Assembly (NCBI GenBank): GCA_001777995.1
Contig: MFFV01000048.1
Coordinates: forward strand, 1 to 26,399
DNA from: Candidatus Falkowbacteria bacterium RIFCSPLOWO2_02_FULL_45_15
GTDB lineage: Bacteria > Patescibacteriota > Patescibacteriia > Patescibacteriales > XYC2-FULL-47-12
DNA: 26,399 nucleotides
Direction of reading: 5' to 3'
Made by a program: the position numbers and the translations under genes. Shown piece after piece: positions 9,400 to 17,161 of the stretch. Every line of letters begins with the position of its first letter. Position 1 is the stretch's first letter. The notes under the pieces were generated by a model. That model made no database searches. It worked only from the letters and a program-made list of their open reading frames with translations, and had not been told where the DNA came from.

Positions 9400-10758
9400 A
9401 TGTTTTCTTTGTTTAAAAAAAATAAACAACCGCTGACGGACACTTCTCAAACGGAAGAGGTTGCTTTGGATAACATTGAATTTCACGGCATGCCAGCTAA
9501 GTTTAGGAATTTAGCCGGCGGCCGGGCGATGCCAACCAAAAAGTTAGGGTTGCTGATTGTGGGCGGCGGCGGAGTAATATTAATCGCGAGCGCCGTTTTA
9601 TTGGGATGGTACGTTTATCAGACCGGCGGCAAAAGGCAGCTGACGGCCCAGCCGCTGCCGGCAGCGGTAGAGCAGCAGCCGGCAGAGACGGCGGAAGCCC
9701 TCTCTCCGTCTGCAGCCGATACTTTAGCCGAAGCCACCAGCACCGCCGCGGACTTAACCGCTGTTGATTGCGGCACGAGTTTACTATCTGCCGGCATGGC
9801 TAATTATGAATTAGACGGCGTTTTAGTTTGTTTAGGAGAAAAAATTACCAATCGTTGCCAGCCGGCCCAAGCCAACATTAACACTGCTGAAGTTGGAGAA
9901 GTGAAATTAAGCGTGCTGGGCGAACGGCAGGACAAATGTTTAGTGCAACTTGATTATCCTGACGCCTCTTTAATTACCGCCGCGCCGTTAAAAATTTACG
10001 CCAATACCTACTCGCAGTGTTTATACGGCGTCAATGATTTAACCCTGCTTAATTATCCGCCCGGCCAGTTAGCGGCTTATGTTTATAACCAGAGCGGCTT
10101 AGCTAATTTAGAGCAGAATCAAAATTGCCTGGGCAGCGCCTTAGAGCGCGCGCGGGAACAAGCCCGCGCGGAGTTGGCGGAAACGCCGCCTTTATCCGCC
10201 GGAGCGGACATTGATAATGACGGCTTAACGGATGTGGAAGAGACGGCTGTTTTTACTACGAGCGTCAATGGGCAAGATACTGACGGCGATGGCTACGCCG
10301 ACGGCAGCGAGGTGCTAAATTTATACAATCCGGCGGGCGCGGGCAAGTTAGAGGATAGCGGCTTGGTAACCGAATTTACAAACAACCAATACGGTTATAG
10401 CCTGCTTTATCCGCAAGTTTGGCAAATAGAGGATAAGTTAGCGGGCGAAAGCGTCTTTTTCTTTTCCGGCGTGGACGGTTCCATCCAGATTTTAGCGCAG
10501 GACAATCTTAGCCGAAAAGACATCAAATCCTGGTACGCTGATTTGGTAAATTCTTCTCCGGCAGCGATCTTGCAGCCAGTGCTGACGACTCCGAACGGTT
10601 TAGAGCTTATCTACAGTCCGGATAATTTGACCGCTTATCTTACCGTCAGCGGCGGCGGGAGTAAAGTATTTGTGGTAACCTATAGTCCGGAAAAGAGCGG
10701 CCTGATACAATTTAAAACGGTTTTAGAAATGATGATTAAAAGCTTTCAGGCGCTATGA
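9400..10758 (+). CDS. Membrane-anchored TSP3 protein with C-terminal PsbP-like domain
   Basis: A 452-residue protein: cytoplasmic head (1-48), one transmembrane helix (~49-74), an Ala/Pro/Thr-rich linker, a cysteine-containing central region (~110-250), a short TSP3 calcium cassette (~270-318, with D-I-D-N-D-G-L-T-D-V-E-E and D-T-D-G-D-G-Y-A-D-G-S-E), and a C-terminal domain (~325-452). The last domain starts with N-N-Q-Y-G-Y-S-L-L-Y-P-Q-V-W, which resembles the opening of PsbP-like/lipoprotein-type domains. The protein shares its layout with its upstream neighbour and is probably in the same operon. Its stop overlaps the start of ybeY in an ATGA arrangement, so surface and housekeeping genes are translationally linked here. 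The exact function is unknown. Confidence 0.75.
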   Translation: MFSLFKKNKQPLTDTSQTEEVALDNIEFHGMPAKFRNLAGGRAMPTKKLGLLIVGGGGVILIASAVLLGWYVYQTGGKRQLTAQPLPAAVEQQPAETAEALSPSAADTLAEATSTAADLTAVDCGTSLLSAGMANYELDGVLVCLGEKITNRCQPAQANINTAEVGEVKLSVLGERQDKCLVQLDYPDASLITAAPLKIYANTYSQCLYGVNDLTLLNYPPGQLAAYVYNQSGLANLEQNQNCLGSALERAREQARAELAETPPLSAGADIDNDGLTDVEETAVFTTSVNGQDTDGDGYADGSEVLNLYNPAGAGKLEDSGLVTEFTNNQYGYSLLYPQVWQIEDKLAGESVFFFSGVDGSIQILAQDNLSRKDIKSWYADLVNSSPAAILQPVLTTPNGLELIYSPDNLTAYLTVSGGGSKVFVVTYSPEKSGLIQFKTVLEMMIKSFQAL

Positions 10759-11279
10759 GCATCCGTTTAGAAATAAATAACGCCACCAAAGAAAAAATAG
10801 ATGCCAAAATTTTAAAAACAGCGGTCAAGGTTTTTGGTGAAAAAATGAAGATAAATAAGCAAACGGTATCGGTAGCGTTCGTTGATCAAGCTAAGATTAA
10901 AAAGCTTAATAAGCAATATCGCGGCTTAAACCGCGTTACTGACGTTTTATCTTTTACCTCCACACCGTTTATCCCTCAGCATCGGACAGCGGGCAAAGGC
11001 AAGCCAGTGCGCAGAACCAAATTACAAAATATTAAAAATAAGTCCGTGGTGTGGGGGGTTGCCGACAGCGGCCAAAGTTTAGGCGAGCTGATAATTTGTT
11101 ATCCCCGGATAAAACGACAGGCGAAACGGATGCGGCAGACGATTCAAACGGAGTTAGTTTTTATTTTTATTCACGGCTTATTGCATTTAGTCGGCTATGA
11201 TGACGCTACGGACAAGGGGCACAAAGAAATGATGGCGCTGGGCAAAAAATTAAGTAACCAAGTATTAATAACTCATTAA
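10755..11279 (+). CDS. ybeY: Endoribonuclease YbeY (rRNA maturation factor)
   Basis: A 174-residue protein of the UPF0054/YbeY family, a metal-dependent RNase for 16S rRNA 3'-end maturation and ribosome quality control. The family motifs are visible: L-N-x-x-Y-R-G-x-x-x-x-T-D-V-L-S-F (residues 51-67), L-G-E-L-I-I (109-114) and the zinc motif H-G-L-L-H-L-V-G-Y-D (140-149). Two features are unusual. The third zinc ligand, normally His directly after G-Y-D, is Asp150 here, with another His at 156. There is also an extra basic segment (~71-106) between the D-V-L-S-F strand and the L-G-E-L strand. The gene overlaps the upstream TSP3 gene by four bases (ATGA) and is followed 10 bases later by ftsA. 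Confidence 0.88.
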   Translation: MSIRLEINNATKEKIDAKILKTAVKVFGEKMKINKQTVSVAFVDQAKIKKLNKQYRGLNRVTDVLSFTSTPFIPQHRTAGKGKPVRRTKLQNIKNKSVVWGVADSGQSLGELIICYPRIKRQAKRMRQTIQTELVFIFIHGLLHLVGYDDATDKGHKEMMALGKKLSNQVLITH

Positions 11280-11289
11280 CTAAATTTTC

Positions 11290-12543
11290 ATGCGCGATGA
11301 TTTAATTGTCGGCTTAGACATTGGCTCAACCTGCGTGCGTCTAGTAGCCGGCCAGCACAAAGACGATGAATTGCAAATAATCGGCGCGATTGAATCTCCG
11401 GCTGAAGGAGTAAGCCGCGGCGTGGTCACGAGCATTGAAGACGCCACTACTTCAATTTCCCGCTGTTTAGAAAAAGCCGAGCGTTTAATCGGCATTCCCA
11501 TCATTAGCGCTTGGGTGGGCATTTCCGGCTCGCACATTAAATCCGAAAAAAGCCGGGGGGTAGTGGCGGTGGCGCGCAGCGAGGGGGAAGTGACCGAAGA
11601 CGACGTGGAGCGCACGATTGAAGCGGCGCGAGCGTTGTCGGTGCCGCCTAATTATGAAATTTTGCACGTTATTCCGACTAAGTACAGCGTTGACAATCAA
11701 ACCGACATCAAAGACCCGGTCGGAATGATCGGCGTCAGATTAGAGGCGGAAACGTTGATCATCCAAGGGTTAATCGCGCAAATTAAAAATTTTACCAAAG
11801 CCATTTACCGGACGGAATTAAACATTGACGATTTGGTGCTGTCCAGTTTGGCCGCAGCCGAGGCGGTATTTACCGCCAAGCAAAAAGAATTAGGCGCGGT
11901 ATTGATTAATATCGGCTCCAGCACCACGAGCATCGCCGTTTTTGAGGAGGGCGAATTATTGCATACGGCGGTGCTGCCGATCGGCTCCGAACACATTACC
12001 GCCGACATCGCCATTGGATTGCGTTGCCCGATTAACTTAGCCGAGCGGATCAAAATTGAACACGGCACGGTTTTGACCAAAGAGTTAAGCAAAAAAGACG
12101 AAATAGACATCTCGGATTTGGTAAAAGAAGAAGAGTTGGGGGATGAGCGGGAAGTAATTTCCAAAAAATATGTAGCGGAAATTATTGAAGCCAGGGCAGA
12201 AGAGATTATGGAAAAAGTTGACGAGGAGTTAAAAAAAATTGAGCGGAGCGGAATGTTGCCGGCAGGGGCGTTCTTAATCGGCGGCGGAGCCAAGCTGCCC
12301 GGCATCGTCGAAGTAGCGAAAAGAAAGTTGCGCCTTCCGGCCAGTTTAGGGACTAACCGCAGCATGGCCAGCACCATTGATAAAGTTAACGACCCGGTTT
12401 TTTTGACCGCCTTAGGTTTAGTCATCTGGGGAGACCAGGTTGCCGGCAGCCAGCGGCGTTCTTGGGGGAAACTGCCGGCGACTAAATTATTGAGCGGAGC
12501 AATCGGAAAAATAGGGGGGTGGTTCAAAAAATTAAAGCCATAA
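11290..12543 (+). CDS. ftsA: Cell division protein FtsA
   Basis: A 417-residue actin-fold ATPase that tethers FtsZ filaments to the membrane. The phosphate-1 motif V-G-L-D-I-G-S-T is at the N-terminus (residues 7-14), the phosphate-2 strand A-V-L-I-N-I-G-S-S-T-T-S lies around 200-211, and the adenosine motif F-L-I-G-G-G-A-K-L-P-G is near 332. The inserted 1C (SHS2-like) domain follows the first motif, as in FtsA rather than MreB. The last ~20 residues form a basic amphipathic helix (G-A-I-G-K-I-G-G-W-F-K-K-L-K-P), the membrane-targeting sequence. The order ftsA-ftsZ is the standard dcw-cluster end. The start ATG has no Shine-Dalgarno. Confidence 0.95.
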   Translation: MRDDLIVGLDIGSTCVRLVAGQHKDDELQIIGAIESPAEGVSRGVVTSIEDATTSISRCLEKAERLIGIPIISAWVGISGSHIKSEKSRGVVAVARSEGEVTEDDVERTIEAARALSVPPNYEILHVIPTKYSVDNQTDIKDPVGMIGVRLEAETLIIQGLIAQIKNFTKAIYRTELNIDDLVLSSLAAAEAVFTAKQKELGAVLINIGSSTTSIAVFEEGELLHTAVLPIGSEHITADIAIGLRCPINLAERIKIEHGTVLTKELSKKDEIDISDLVKEEELGDEREVISKKYVAEIIEARAEEIMEKVDEELKKIERSGMLPAGAFLIGGGAKLPGIVEVAKRKLRLPASLGTNRSMASTIDKVNDPVFLTALGLVIWGDQVAGSQRRSWGKLPATKLLSGAIGKIGGWFKKLKP

Positions 12544-12554
12544 CTTTAAGGGCT

Positions 12555-12576
12555 TGCTCCGTAGAATAGCGGAGCA
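12555..12576. repeat. Short hairpin between ftsA and ftsZ
   Basis: A 7-bp perfect stem (12555-12561 with 12570-12576, tgctccg/cggagca) and an 8-base loop, 12 bases after the ftsA stop. No T-run follows, so it is more likely an mRNA structure tuning ftsZ relative to ftsA than a terminator. Confidence 0.45.
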
Positions 12577-12650
12577 TTCCACGGGGCTTGCGTAAAAAAA
12601 TATTTTATCCTAAGATACAGGTAGTCTATCTACAATTCATCAATAATTTT

Positions 12651-13847
12651 ATGGCTCAAATTAAACCAGAAATAGAGACTTTTGCCAAAATTAAGGTCGT
12701 AGGCACCGGCGGCGGAGGGGGAGCGGCCGTTAATCGCATGATTGAGGCCGGCATTAGGGATGTTGAATTTATTGCCGTTAATACCGACATGCAAGCTCTG
12801 CAGCATAATAAGGCGCCGCATAAAATTCATATCGGCCGAGCGGTCACTAAAGGATTGGGCGCGGGCATGGATCCGGAGTTGGGTAAACTAGCCGCGGAAG
12901 AATCCCAAAACGAATTACGCGATGCCCTGAAAGGCGCGGATATGGTTTTTGTCACCTGTGGCTTAGGCGGCGGCACCGGCAGCGGCTCTTCGCCGGTAAT
13001 CGCCGAGCTTGCCCGTGACACCGGCGCTTTAACGATTGCCATCGTCACCAAGCCTTTTTCTTTTGAAGGGGCGCAGCGCCGCAACATTGCCGAACGCTCT
13101 TTAGCCGAATTAACGGATAAAGTGGACGCCGTCATTACCATTCCTAACGATAAATTACTGCAGGTAATTGATAAAAAAACCTCGCTCTTGGACGCTTTTC
13201 GGATTGCGGATGAAATTTTACGCCAAGGGGTGCAAGGCATCTCCGAAATTATTACCGTCCCGGGGTTAATTAACGTAGACTTTGCCGACGTCCGCAGCAT
13301 TATGAACAATGCCGGCTCTGCCCTGATGGGCATCGGCCAGGCGAGCGGAGAAAATAAGGCGATTGAGGCGGCTAAGATGGCCATCAACAGCCCCTTGCTG
13401 GAAATGTCCGTTGAGGGAGCGCGGGGAGTGTTGTTTACCATCGTCGGCGGCAAAGATCTTTCTATGTATGAAGTGAACGAAGCCGCTAAAGTCATTACTT
13501 CTTCTACGGACGAAGACGCGCGCATTATCTTTGGGGCGGTGATTGACGAACGGCTGAAAGACGAGATAAAAATAACCGTCATCGCCACTGGTTTTGAGCC
13601 GGCTCCCCATAAGTCATCCTCGGCTATTGACATCTCTAAAGACAGCAGCCCCTATGCGCCCAGCAGTTTTCTTAAAAGCAAAGCCGAAGAAAAAAACGAG
13701 GAGCGCATGAGTCAAGGGAGCAAAAAGAGCAGAGTGTCTCCGCTGAAAGCGGCGCAGGCCGAACCGGCTAAAAATAAAGAAAGGAGCGAAGAGGAAGAAG
13801 ACGACGAATTAGGCATCCCGGCTTTTATCCGCAAGAAGATGATGTAG
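12651..13847 (+). CDS. ftsZ: Cell division GTPase FtsZ
   Basis: A 398-residue tubulin-family GTPase that forms the division ring. Seen directly: the N-terminal glycine loop V-V-G-T-G-G-G-G-G-A-A-V-N-R-M (16-30), the tubulin signature G-G-G-T-G-S-G (106-112), the catalytic T7 loop N-V-D-F-A-D-V (208-214), a charged variable linker and a C-terminal conserved peptide G-I-P-A-F-I-R-K-K-M-M, the docking site for FtsA and related anchors. I chose the ATG at 12651 over an in-frame TTG at 12588, because the 21 extra residues it would add (Lys/Phe/Tyr/Ile-rich) do not resemble FtsZ and normal FtsZ proteins start just before the first strand. The pair with FtsA is complete, and a terminator follows. 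Confidence 0.96.
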   Translation: MAQIKPEIETFAKIKVVGTGGGGGAAVNRMIEAGIRDVEFIAVNTDMQALQHNKAPHKIHIGRAVTKGLGAGMDPELGKLAAEESQNELRDALKGADMVFVTCGLGGGTGSGSSPVIAELARDTGALTIAIVTKPFSFEGAQRRNIAERSLAELTDKVDAVITIPNDKLLQVIDKKTSLLDAFRIADEILRQGVQGISEIITVPGLINVDFADVRSIMNNAGSALMGIGQASGENKAIEAAKMAINSPLLEMSVEGARGVLFTIVGGKDLSMYEVNEAAKVITSSTDEDARIIFGAVIDERLKDEIKITVIATGFEPAPHKSSSAIDISKDSSPYAPSSFLKSKAEEKNEERMSQGSKKSRVSPLKAAQAEPAKNKERSEEEEDDELGIPAFIRKKMM

Positions 13848-13863
13848 CGTTATCGCTTCGCGA

Positions 13864-13882
13864 GCCGCACCACAAATGCGGC
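13864..13882. repeat. Hairpin just after ftsZ
   Basis: A 6-bp stem gccgca/tgcggc (13864-13869 with 13877-13882) with a 7-base loop, 16 bases past the ftsZ stop and upstream of the terminator. It could protect the 3' end of the transcript. Confidence 0.4.
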
Positions 13883-13901
13883 ACATCCGAATTAAATAAT
13901 C

Positions 13902-13938
13902 AAAGTTGCGGCTGTTTAGCCGCAATTTTTTATTTTTT
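13902..13938 (+). terminator. Rho-independent terminator of the ybeY-ftsA-ftsZ unit
   Basis: An 8-bp perfect stem ttgcggct/agccgcaa (13906-13913 with 13918-13925), a 4-base loop and an immediate T-rich tract (13926-13938). This is a textbook intrinsic terminator. Confidence 0.9.
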
Positions 13939-13992
13939 CCACATATCCACAAGCCCCGGTTGACGCCGGGATTTTTATTTTTCTGTGCATAA
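13935..13992. promoter_or_regulatory. Cluster of three DnaA-box-like 9-mers upstream of nrdR
   Basis: TTTTCCACA at 13935-13943 and ATATCCACA at 13943-13951 each match TTATCCACA at 8 of 9 positions and share one base. TGTGCATAA at 13984-13992 is TTATGCACA on the other strand, a full match to the relaxed consensus TTATNCACA. They lie in the 334-base gap between ftsZ and nrdR, which has no gene. In E. coli, DnaA boxes of exactly these types control nrdAB, so a link between replication initiation and dNTP supply is possible. A small chance cluster cannot be excluded. Confidence 0.35.
13955..13980 (+). terminator. Second, weaker terminator-like hairpin
   Basis: The stem cccgg/ccggg (13955-13959 with 13966-13970) with a 6-base loop is followed by atttttattttt. 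It stands ~30 bases after the first terminator and may act as a back-up. Confidence 0.55.
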
Positions 13993-14018
13993 ATTGACTT
14001 TTGCTATGATTAGCGTAA

Positions 14019-14034
14019 TAACAATATATTGACT
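14019..14034. promoter_or_regulatory. NrdR box 1 (over the -35)
   Basis: taacaatatattgact contains the perfect central palindrome CAATATATTG (14022-14031), which fits the CwATATATwG core of the known NrdR box. The flanks are weaker. It lies 33 bp (about three helical turns) upstream of box 2, matching the paired arrangement seen at NrdR-controlled promoters. Confidence 0.65.
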
Positions 14035-14056
14035 ATCAATAAGTATATGATATACT
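14029..14056 (+). promoter_or_regulatory. Promoter of the nrdR-nrdD-nrdG operon
   Basis: A -35 TTGACT (14029-14034), 16 bases, then a -10 TATACT (14051-14056), each one mismatch from the sigma-70 consensus. NrdR box 1 covers the -35 and box 2 covers the -10, which is the geometry expected for repression. A possible second start is the extended -10 TGCTATGAT at 14002-14010. The transcript would carry a ~115-base AT-rich leader before nrdR. Confidence 0.6.
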
Positions 14057-14067
14057 ATATATAGTAT
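14052..14067. promoter_or_regulatory. NrdR box 2 (over the -10)
   Basis: atactatatatagtat is a perfect 16-bp palindrome and agrees with the NrdR consensus acaCwAtATaTwGtgt throughout its core (CTATATATAG). Because nrdR itself is the first gene downstream, the site also implies autoregulation. Confidence 0.75.
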
Positions 14068-14181
14068 TAGTTAGTTTGCCGGTTATAAAGTTATAAAATT
14101 TAAAAGTAGTCAAAAAAAAGAGTATTTTACGCCTTAAGATTAAATTTTATGATTTTCTAACTCGTAACTTTATAATTTACT

Positions 14182-14670
14182 ATGCGTTGTCCGGCTTGCA
14201 ATGTCAGCGACACCAAAGTGCTTGACTCCCGCGTGGCGAGCGACGGGTTTTCCATTCGCCGCCGCCGGGAATGCTTAAAATGCGGCTTTCGCTTTTCTAC
14301 CTACGAAGAGGTGGAAATACTTGATTTAACCATCGTCAAACGCGACGGCCGCAAAGAGTCTTACAGCCGGGAAAAATTAACCAACGGCTTAAAAAAGTCG
14401 CTGGAGAAACGCCCCATCACGGAAGAAAATTTTAAAAAATTAGTCAGCCGGATTGAGCGGGATTTGCAGCTGTTGCGCAAAAGTGAAATTACCAGCCAGC
14501 AAATAGGGCAAATCGTAATGAAGGAGCTGCGCAAAACGGATCAAGTAGCCTATATTCGTTACGCTTCCGTTTACGAATCATTTAAGGACGCGCAGACGTT
14601 TCATCGGGAACTGAATAAGTTGTTAAAAGAAAATAAATCCAAAAGAGCGGTAAAAATAAAGAAAAAATAA
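14182..14670 (+). CDS. nrdR: Transcriptional repressor NrdR
   Basis: A 162-residue zinc-ribbon/ATP-cone repressor that senses ATP/dATP and shuts down ribonucleotide reductase genes. The zinc ribbon is complete: Cys3, Cys6, Cys31 and Cys34 in M-R-C-P-A-C and E-C-L-K-C, with the family's conserved S-R-x-x-x-D-G-x-x-I-R-R-R-R-E between them. The ATP-cone follows (about 50-140, starting T-I-V-K-R-D-G-R-K-E). The length is normal apart from a short Lys-rich tail. Two NrdR-box palindromes lie ~115-165 bases upstream, so it should repress its own operon, including nrdD and nrdG downstream. Confidence 0.95.
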   Translation: MRCPACNVSDTKVLDSRVASDGFSIRRRRECLKCGFRFSTYEEVEILDLTIVKRDGRKESYSREKLTNGLKKSLEKRPITEENFKKLVSRIERDLQLLRKSEITSQQIGQIVMKELRKTDQVAYIRYASVYESFKDAQTFHRELNKLLKENKSKRAVKIKKK

Positions 14671-14682
14671 AGATAATTTCAC

Positions 14683-14756
14683 TGTCATTCCCGCGTAGGC
14701 GGGAATCCCATGTTCAGCCTTTCAGAGTAGAGATTCCCGCTTTCGCGGGGATGACA
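14683..14756. repeat. REP-like palindromic element, copy 1 (before nrdD)
   Basis: A nested palindrome of 74 bp. The outer ends are TGTCATTCCCGC and GCGGGGATGACA. Each arm folds on its own: attcccgc-gtag-gcgggaat (14687-14706) and attcccgc-tttc-gcggggat (14733-14752, one mismatch). It has the form of the common TGTCATTCCCGC repeat family of many bacteria. It lies between nrdR and nrdD, and a second copy in the same orientation lies after nrdD. Confidence 0.85.
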
Positions 14757-14784
14757 AGACTTAAAACATTTCTAAATTGTCCCC

Positions 14785-16878
14785 ATGCCGACCAAAAATC
14801 AAATTTCTCAAATTTTAAAACGTTCGGGCGAGATCGCCTCTTTTGATAAGACTAAAATTGTCAGCGCGCTGGCCAAAGCCGCCCAAGCGGTGGAAGAATA
14901 CGATGCCGAGCTCGTGAACAAAATGGCCGACGAAGCGGTCGAACTGCTTAATAAGAAATTTCATGAGCGCTCTATTCCGGCGGTGGAAGAAATCCAAGAC
15001 GCGGTGGAGGAAGTTTTAATCCGGAGCCGGCAAATAAAAACAGCCAAGGCCTATATTTTATACCGCGACCAGCATGCGCGCTTGCGCGAAATTAACGAAC
15101 TGGTCAATTCCAGCGAACTGATGGAAAGCTACATTCAGCAGGTTGACTGGCGCGTTAAAGAGAATTCTAACATGAGCTATTCTTTGCAAGGCCTTAATAA
15201 TCACATCGCCTCTAATATTTCCTCGCGTTACTGGATGAATAAAGTATACAGCACCCCCATCCGAGAAGCTTACAAAAACGGCGACATCCATATCCATGAT
15301 TTGCAGCTTTTGTCCGCTTATTGCGCCGGCTGGGACCTGAAAGATTTGTTGGTGTACGGCTTTGGCGGAGTGACGGGCAAAGTAGAGTCAAAGCCGCCTA
15401 AGCATTTCCGGACGGCGCTCGGGCAAATAGTTAATTTTTTCTATACCTTGCAGGGGGAGGTGGCGGGCGCGGAAGCTTTCGCTAATTTTGACACCTATTT
15501 AGCCCCTTTCATCCGCTATGACAATTTAAATTATCAGGAGGTAAAACAGTGCCTGCAGGAGTTTTTATTTAACATGAACGTGCCGACGCGGGTGGGATTT
15601 CAAACTCCTTTTACTAACGTCACTTTAGATTTAGTGCCCACCGCCACCGTCGGCCAGGAAGCGGTTATTATTGGCGGCAAGGTGATGCCGGAAAAATATC
15701 AAGATTTTCAAACGGAAATCGACATGCTCAACATTGCTTTCGCGGAAGTGATGATGGAAGGCGACGCCAAAGGCAGAGTATTTACTTTTCCCATTCCGAC
15801 TTATAACATCACGCGCGAATTTAACTGGGAAACGGTCGTGGCGGATAAAATTTTTGCCATGACCGCTAAATACGGCATTCCTTACTTTTCTAACTTTATC
15901 AATAGCGACATGAAGCCGGATGACGCGCGCTCGATGTGCTGCCGCCTGCGTTTAGACAACCGCGAGCTGCGCAAGCGGGGCGGGGGATTGTTTGGCGCTA
16001 ATCCCCTGACCGGCTCGGTGGGAGTAGTAACCATTAACTTGCCGCGCATTGGCTATCTGTCTAAAACAAAAGCGGAATTCTTTAAGCGGCTTGGACATCT
16101 GATGCTTTTGGCTAAAGACAGTTTGGAAACTAAGCGGCGGGTGTTAGAAAGTTTAACGGACGGCGGCCTTTATCCGTATGCTCGCTATTATTTGCGGAGC
16201 ATTAAAGAGCGTTTTGGCAATTATTGGCAGAATCATTTTTCCACCATCGGCGTTATCGGCATGAATGAAGCTCTGCTTAATTTTAGTGACATTAAAGACA
16301 GCATCGTCTCGCCCGCCGGCCACGCCTTTGCCAAAGAAATATTGATGTTTATGCGGGAGCGGCTGATGGATTATCAGAACGAAACCAACAGCCTTTACAA
16401 CTTAGAAGCGACGCCGGCGGAAGGGACAACGCGGAGTTTAGCGCGTAAGGATAAAGACAAATATCCCGATATTATCGTCGCCAACGAAGAGGCCCTCCGG
16501 CGCGATCCCAATGTCGCCCCTTACTATACGAACTCCACCCACTTGCCGGTTAATTTCACTGACGACATTTTTACCGCCCTTGATTTACAGGACGAACTGC
16601 AGACTTGTTACACCGGCGGCACGGTTTTGCACGGCTTTATCGGTGAAGCGATGCCGTCGGCGAAAGCGGTCGGGGCGCTGGTGAAGCGCATCGCGGAAAA
16701 TTATCACCTGCCTTACTTCACCATCACGCCGACATTCAGCATCTGTCCCAAGCACGGGTATTTGTCCGGCGAGCATTTTTACTGTCCCAAATGCGACGAG
16801 GAGATTGGGCAGGTTGAAGGGAAAAAAGACGCGCCCGTGGAAATTATGGCCGTGAGGCAGGAAGCTAAAGTAGAGTAG
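14785..16878 (+). CDS. nrdD: Anaerobic ribonucleoside-triphosphate reductase, lacking its glycyl-radical segment
   Basis: A 697-residue class III reductase large subunit that makes deoxyribonucleotides without oxygen. It has an N-terminal ATP-cone (~1-95), the ten-stranded barrel, the finger-loop cysteines in S-M-C-C-R-L-R-L-D (Cys385, Cys386), the conserved N-P-L-T-G-S-V-G-V-V-T-I-N-L-P run, and a C-terminal zinc motif C-P-K-H-G (Cys654, His657) with C-P-K-C (Cys667, Cys670). In Thermotoga-type NrdD the zinc motif leads straight into the R-V-x-G-Y glycyl-radical loop. Here the protein instead ends 24 residues after D-E-E in an unrelated charged tail and a TAG stop, so no radical glycine is present. 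That segment is encoded by the separate ORF at 17005-17151. Upstream and downstream lie two copies of a REP palindrome. Alone it should be inactive; with the small ORF it may be functional. Confidence 0.93.
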   Translation: MPTKNQISQILKRSGEIASFDKTKIVSALAKAAQAVEEYDAELVNKMADEAVELLNKKFHERSIPAVEEIQDAVEEVLIRSRQIKTAKAYILYRDQHARLREINELVNSSELMESYIQQVDWRVKENSNMSYSLQGLNNHIASNISSRYWMNKVYSTPIREAYKNGDIHIHDLQLLSAYCAGWDLKDLLVYGFGGVTGKVESKPPKHFRTALGQIVNFFYTLQGEVAGAEAFANFDTYLAPFIRYDNLNYQEVKQCLQEFLFNMNVPTRVGFQTPFTNVTLDLVPTATVGQEAVIIGGKVMPEKYQDFQTEIDMLNIAFAEVMMEGDAKGRVFTFPIPTYNITREFNWETVVADKIFAMTAKYGIPYFSNFINSDMKPDDARSMCCRLRLDNRELRKRGGGLFGANPLTGSVGVVTINLPRIGYLSKTKAEFFKRLGHLMLLAKDSLETKRRVLESLTDGGLYPYARYYLRSIKERFGNYWQNHFSTIGVIGMNEALLNFSDIKDSIVSPAGHAFAKEILMFMRERLMDYQNETNSLYNLEATPAEGTTRSLARKDKDKYPDIIVANEEALRRDPNVAPYYTNSTHLPVNFTDDIFTALDLQDELQTCYTGGTVLHGFIGEAMPSAKAVGALVKRIAENYHLPYFTITPTFSICPKHGYLSGEHFYCPKCDEEIGQVEGKKDAPVEIMAVRQEAKVE

Positions 16879-16887
16879 GTTCTTAGT

Positions 16888-16962
<75 letters not shown>

Positions 16963-17004
16963 TAAAGATATTTATTATAAATTATAAACATAACAGGGGG
17001 AGAT

Positions 17005-17151
17005 ATGAGTCCAATACAAACTAAGCGTCAAGAGTGCGAGGTTTATTCTCGGGTCGTCGGTTATCTGCGTCCGGTAAAGCAGTGGAACGACGCCAAACAG
17101 GCGGAATTTTCCGACCGTAAAACATACGACCGGGTTTTAAATTCAAATTAG
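17005..17151 (+). CDS. Free-standing NrdD glycyl-radical domain (48 aa)
   Basis: A short ORF with high content. Residues 11-24 read C-E-V-Y-S-R-V-V-G-Y-L-R-P-V, the glycyl-radical loop of class III reductases, with Gly19 as the radical site. It is followed by W27-N28, the K-Q-x-E-F stretch (31-35) and D-R-K-T-Y (37-41), the C-terminal tail of Thermotoga-type NrdD. The reading frame is intact and ends in TAG. A strong Shine-Dalgarno (aggggga, from 16995) precedes the ATG, unlike the core genes around it, so separate translation is likely. It is in the same frame as nrdD but behind four in-frame stops, which argues for origin by interruption of a once continuous gene and against read-through. 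nrdG starts 10 bases later. By analogy with GrcA/YfiD and pyruvate formate-lyase, it probably docks into truncated NrdD and receives the radical from NrdG. Being a decaying remnant is the alternative. Confidence 0.85.
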   Translation: MSPIQTKRQECEVYSRVVGYLRPVKQWNDAKQAEFSDRKTYDRVLNSN

Positions 17152-17161
17152 TTTATTAATT

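Noticed and set aside
12588..12650. TTG start adding 21 residues to FtsZ
   Set aside because: No Shine-Dalgarno and no similarity to FtsZ N-termini; ATG 12651 fits the family.
12827..13633. Long open frame on the minus strand across ftsZ (268 codons), and a similar one across ftsA (11805-12527)
   Set aside because: Antisense shadows of well-conserved genes; their translations show no domain and are Ser/Pro/Ala-rich, as expected from codon bias.
13848..14181. Chromosomal origin of replication
   Set aside because: Only three DnaA-box-like 9-mers, no dnaA or rpmH nearby; kept as a regulatory hypothesis only.
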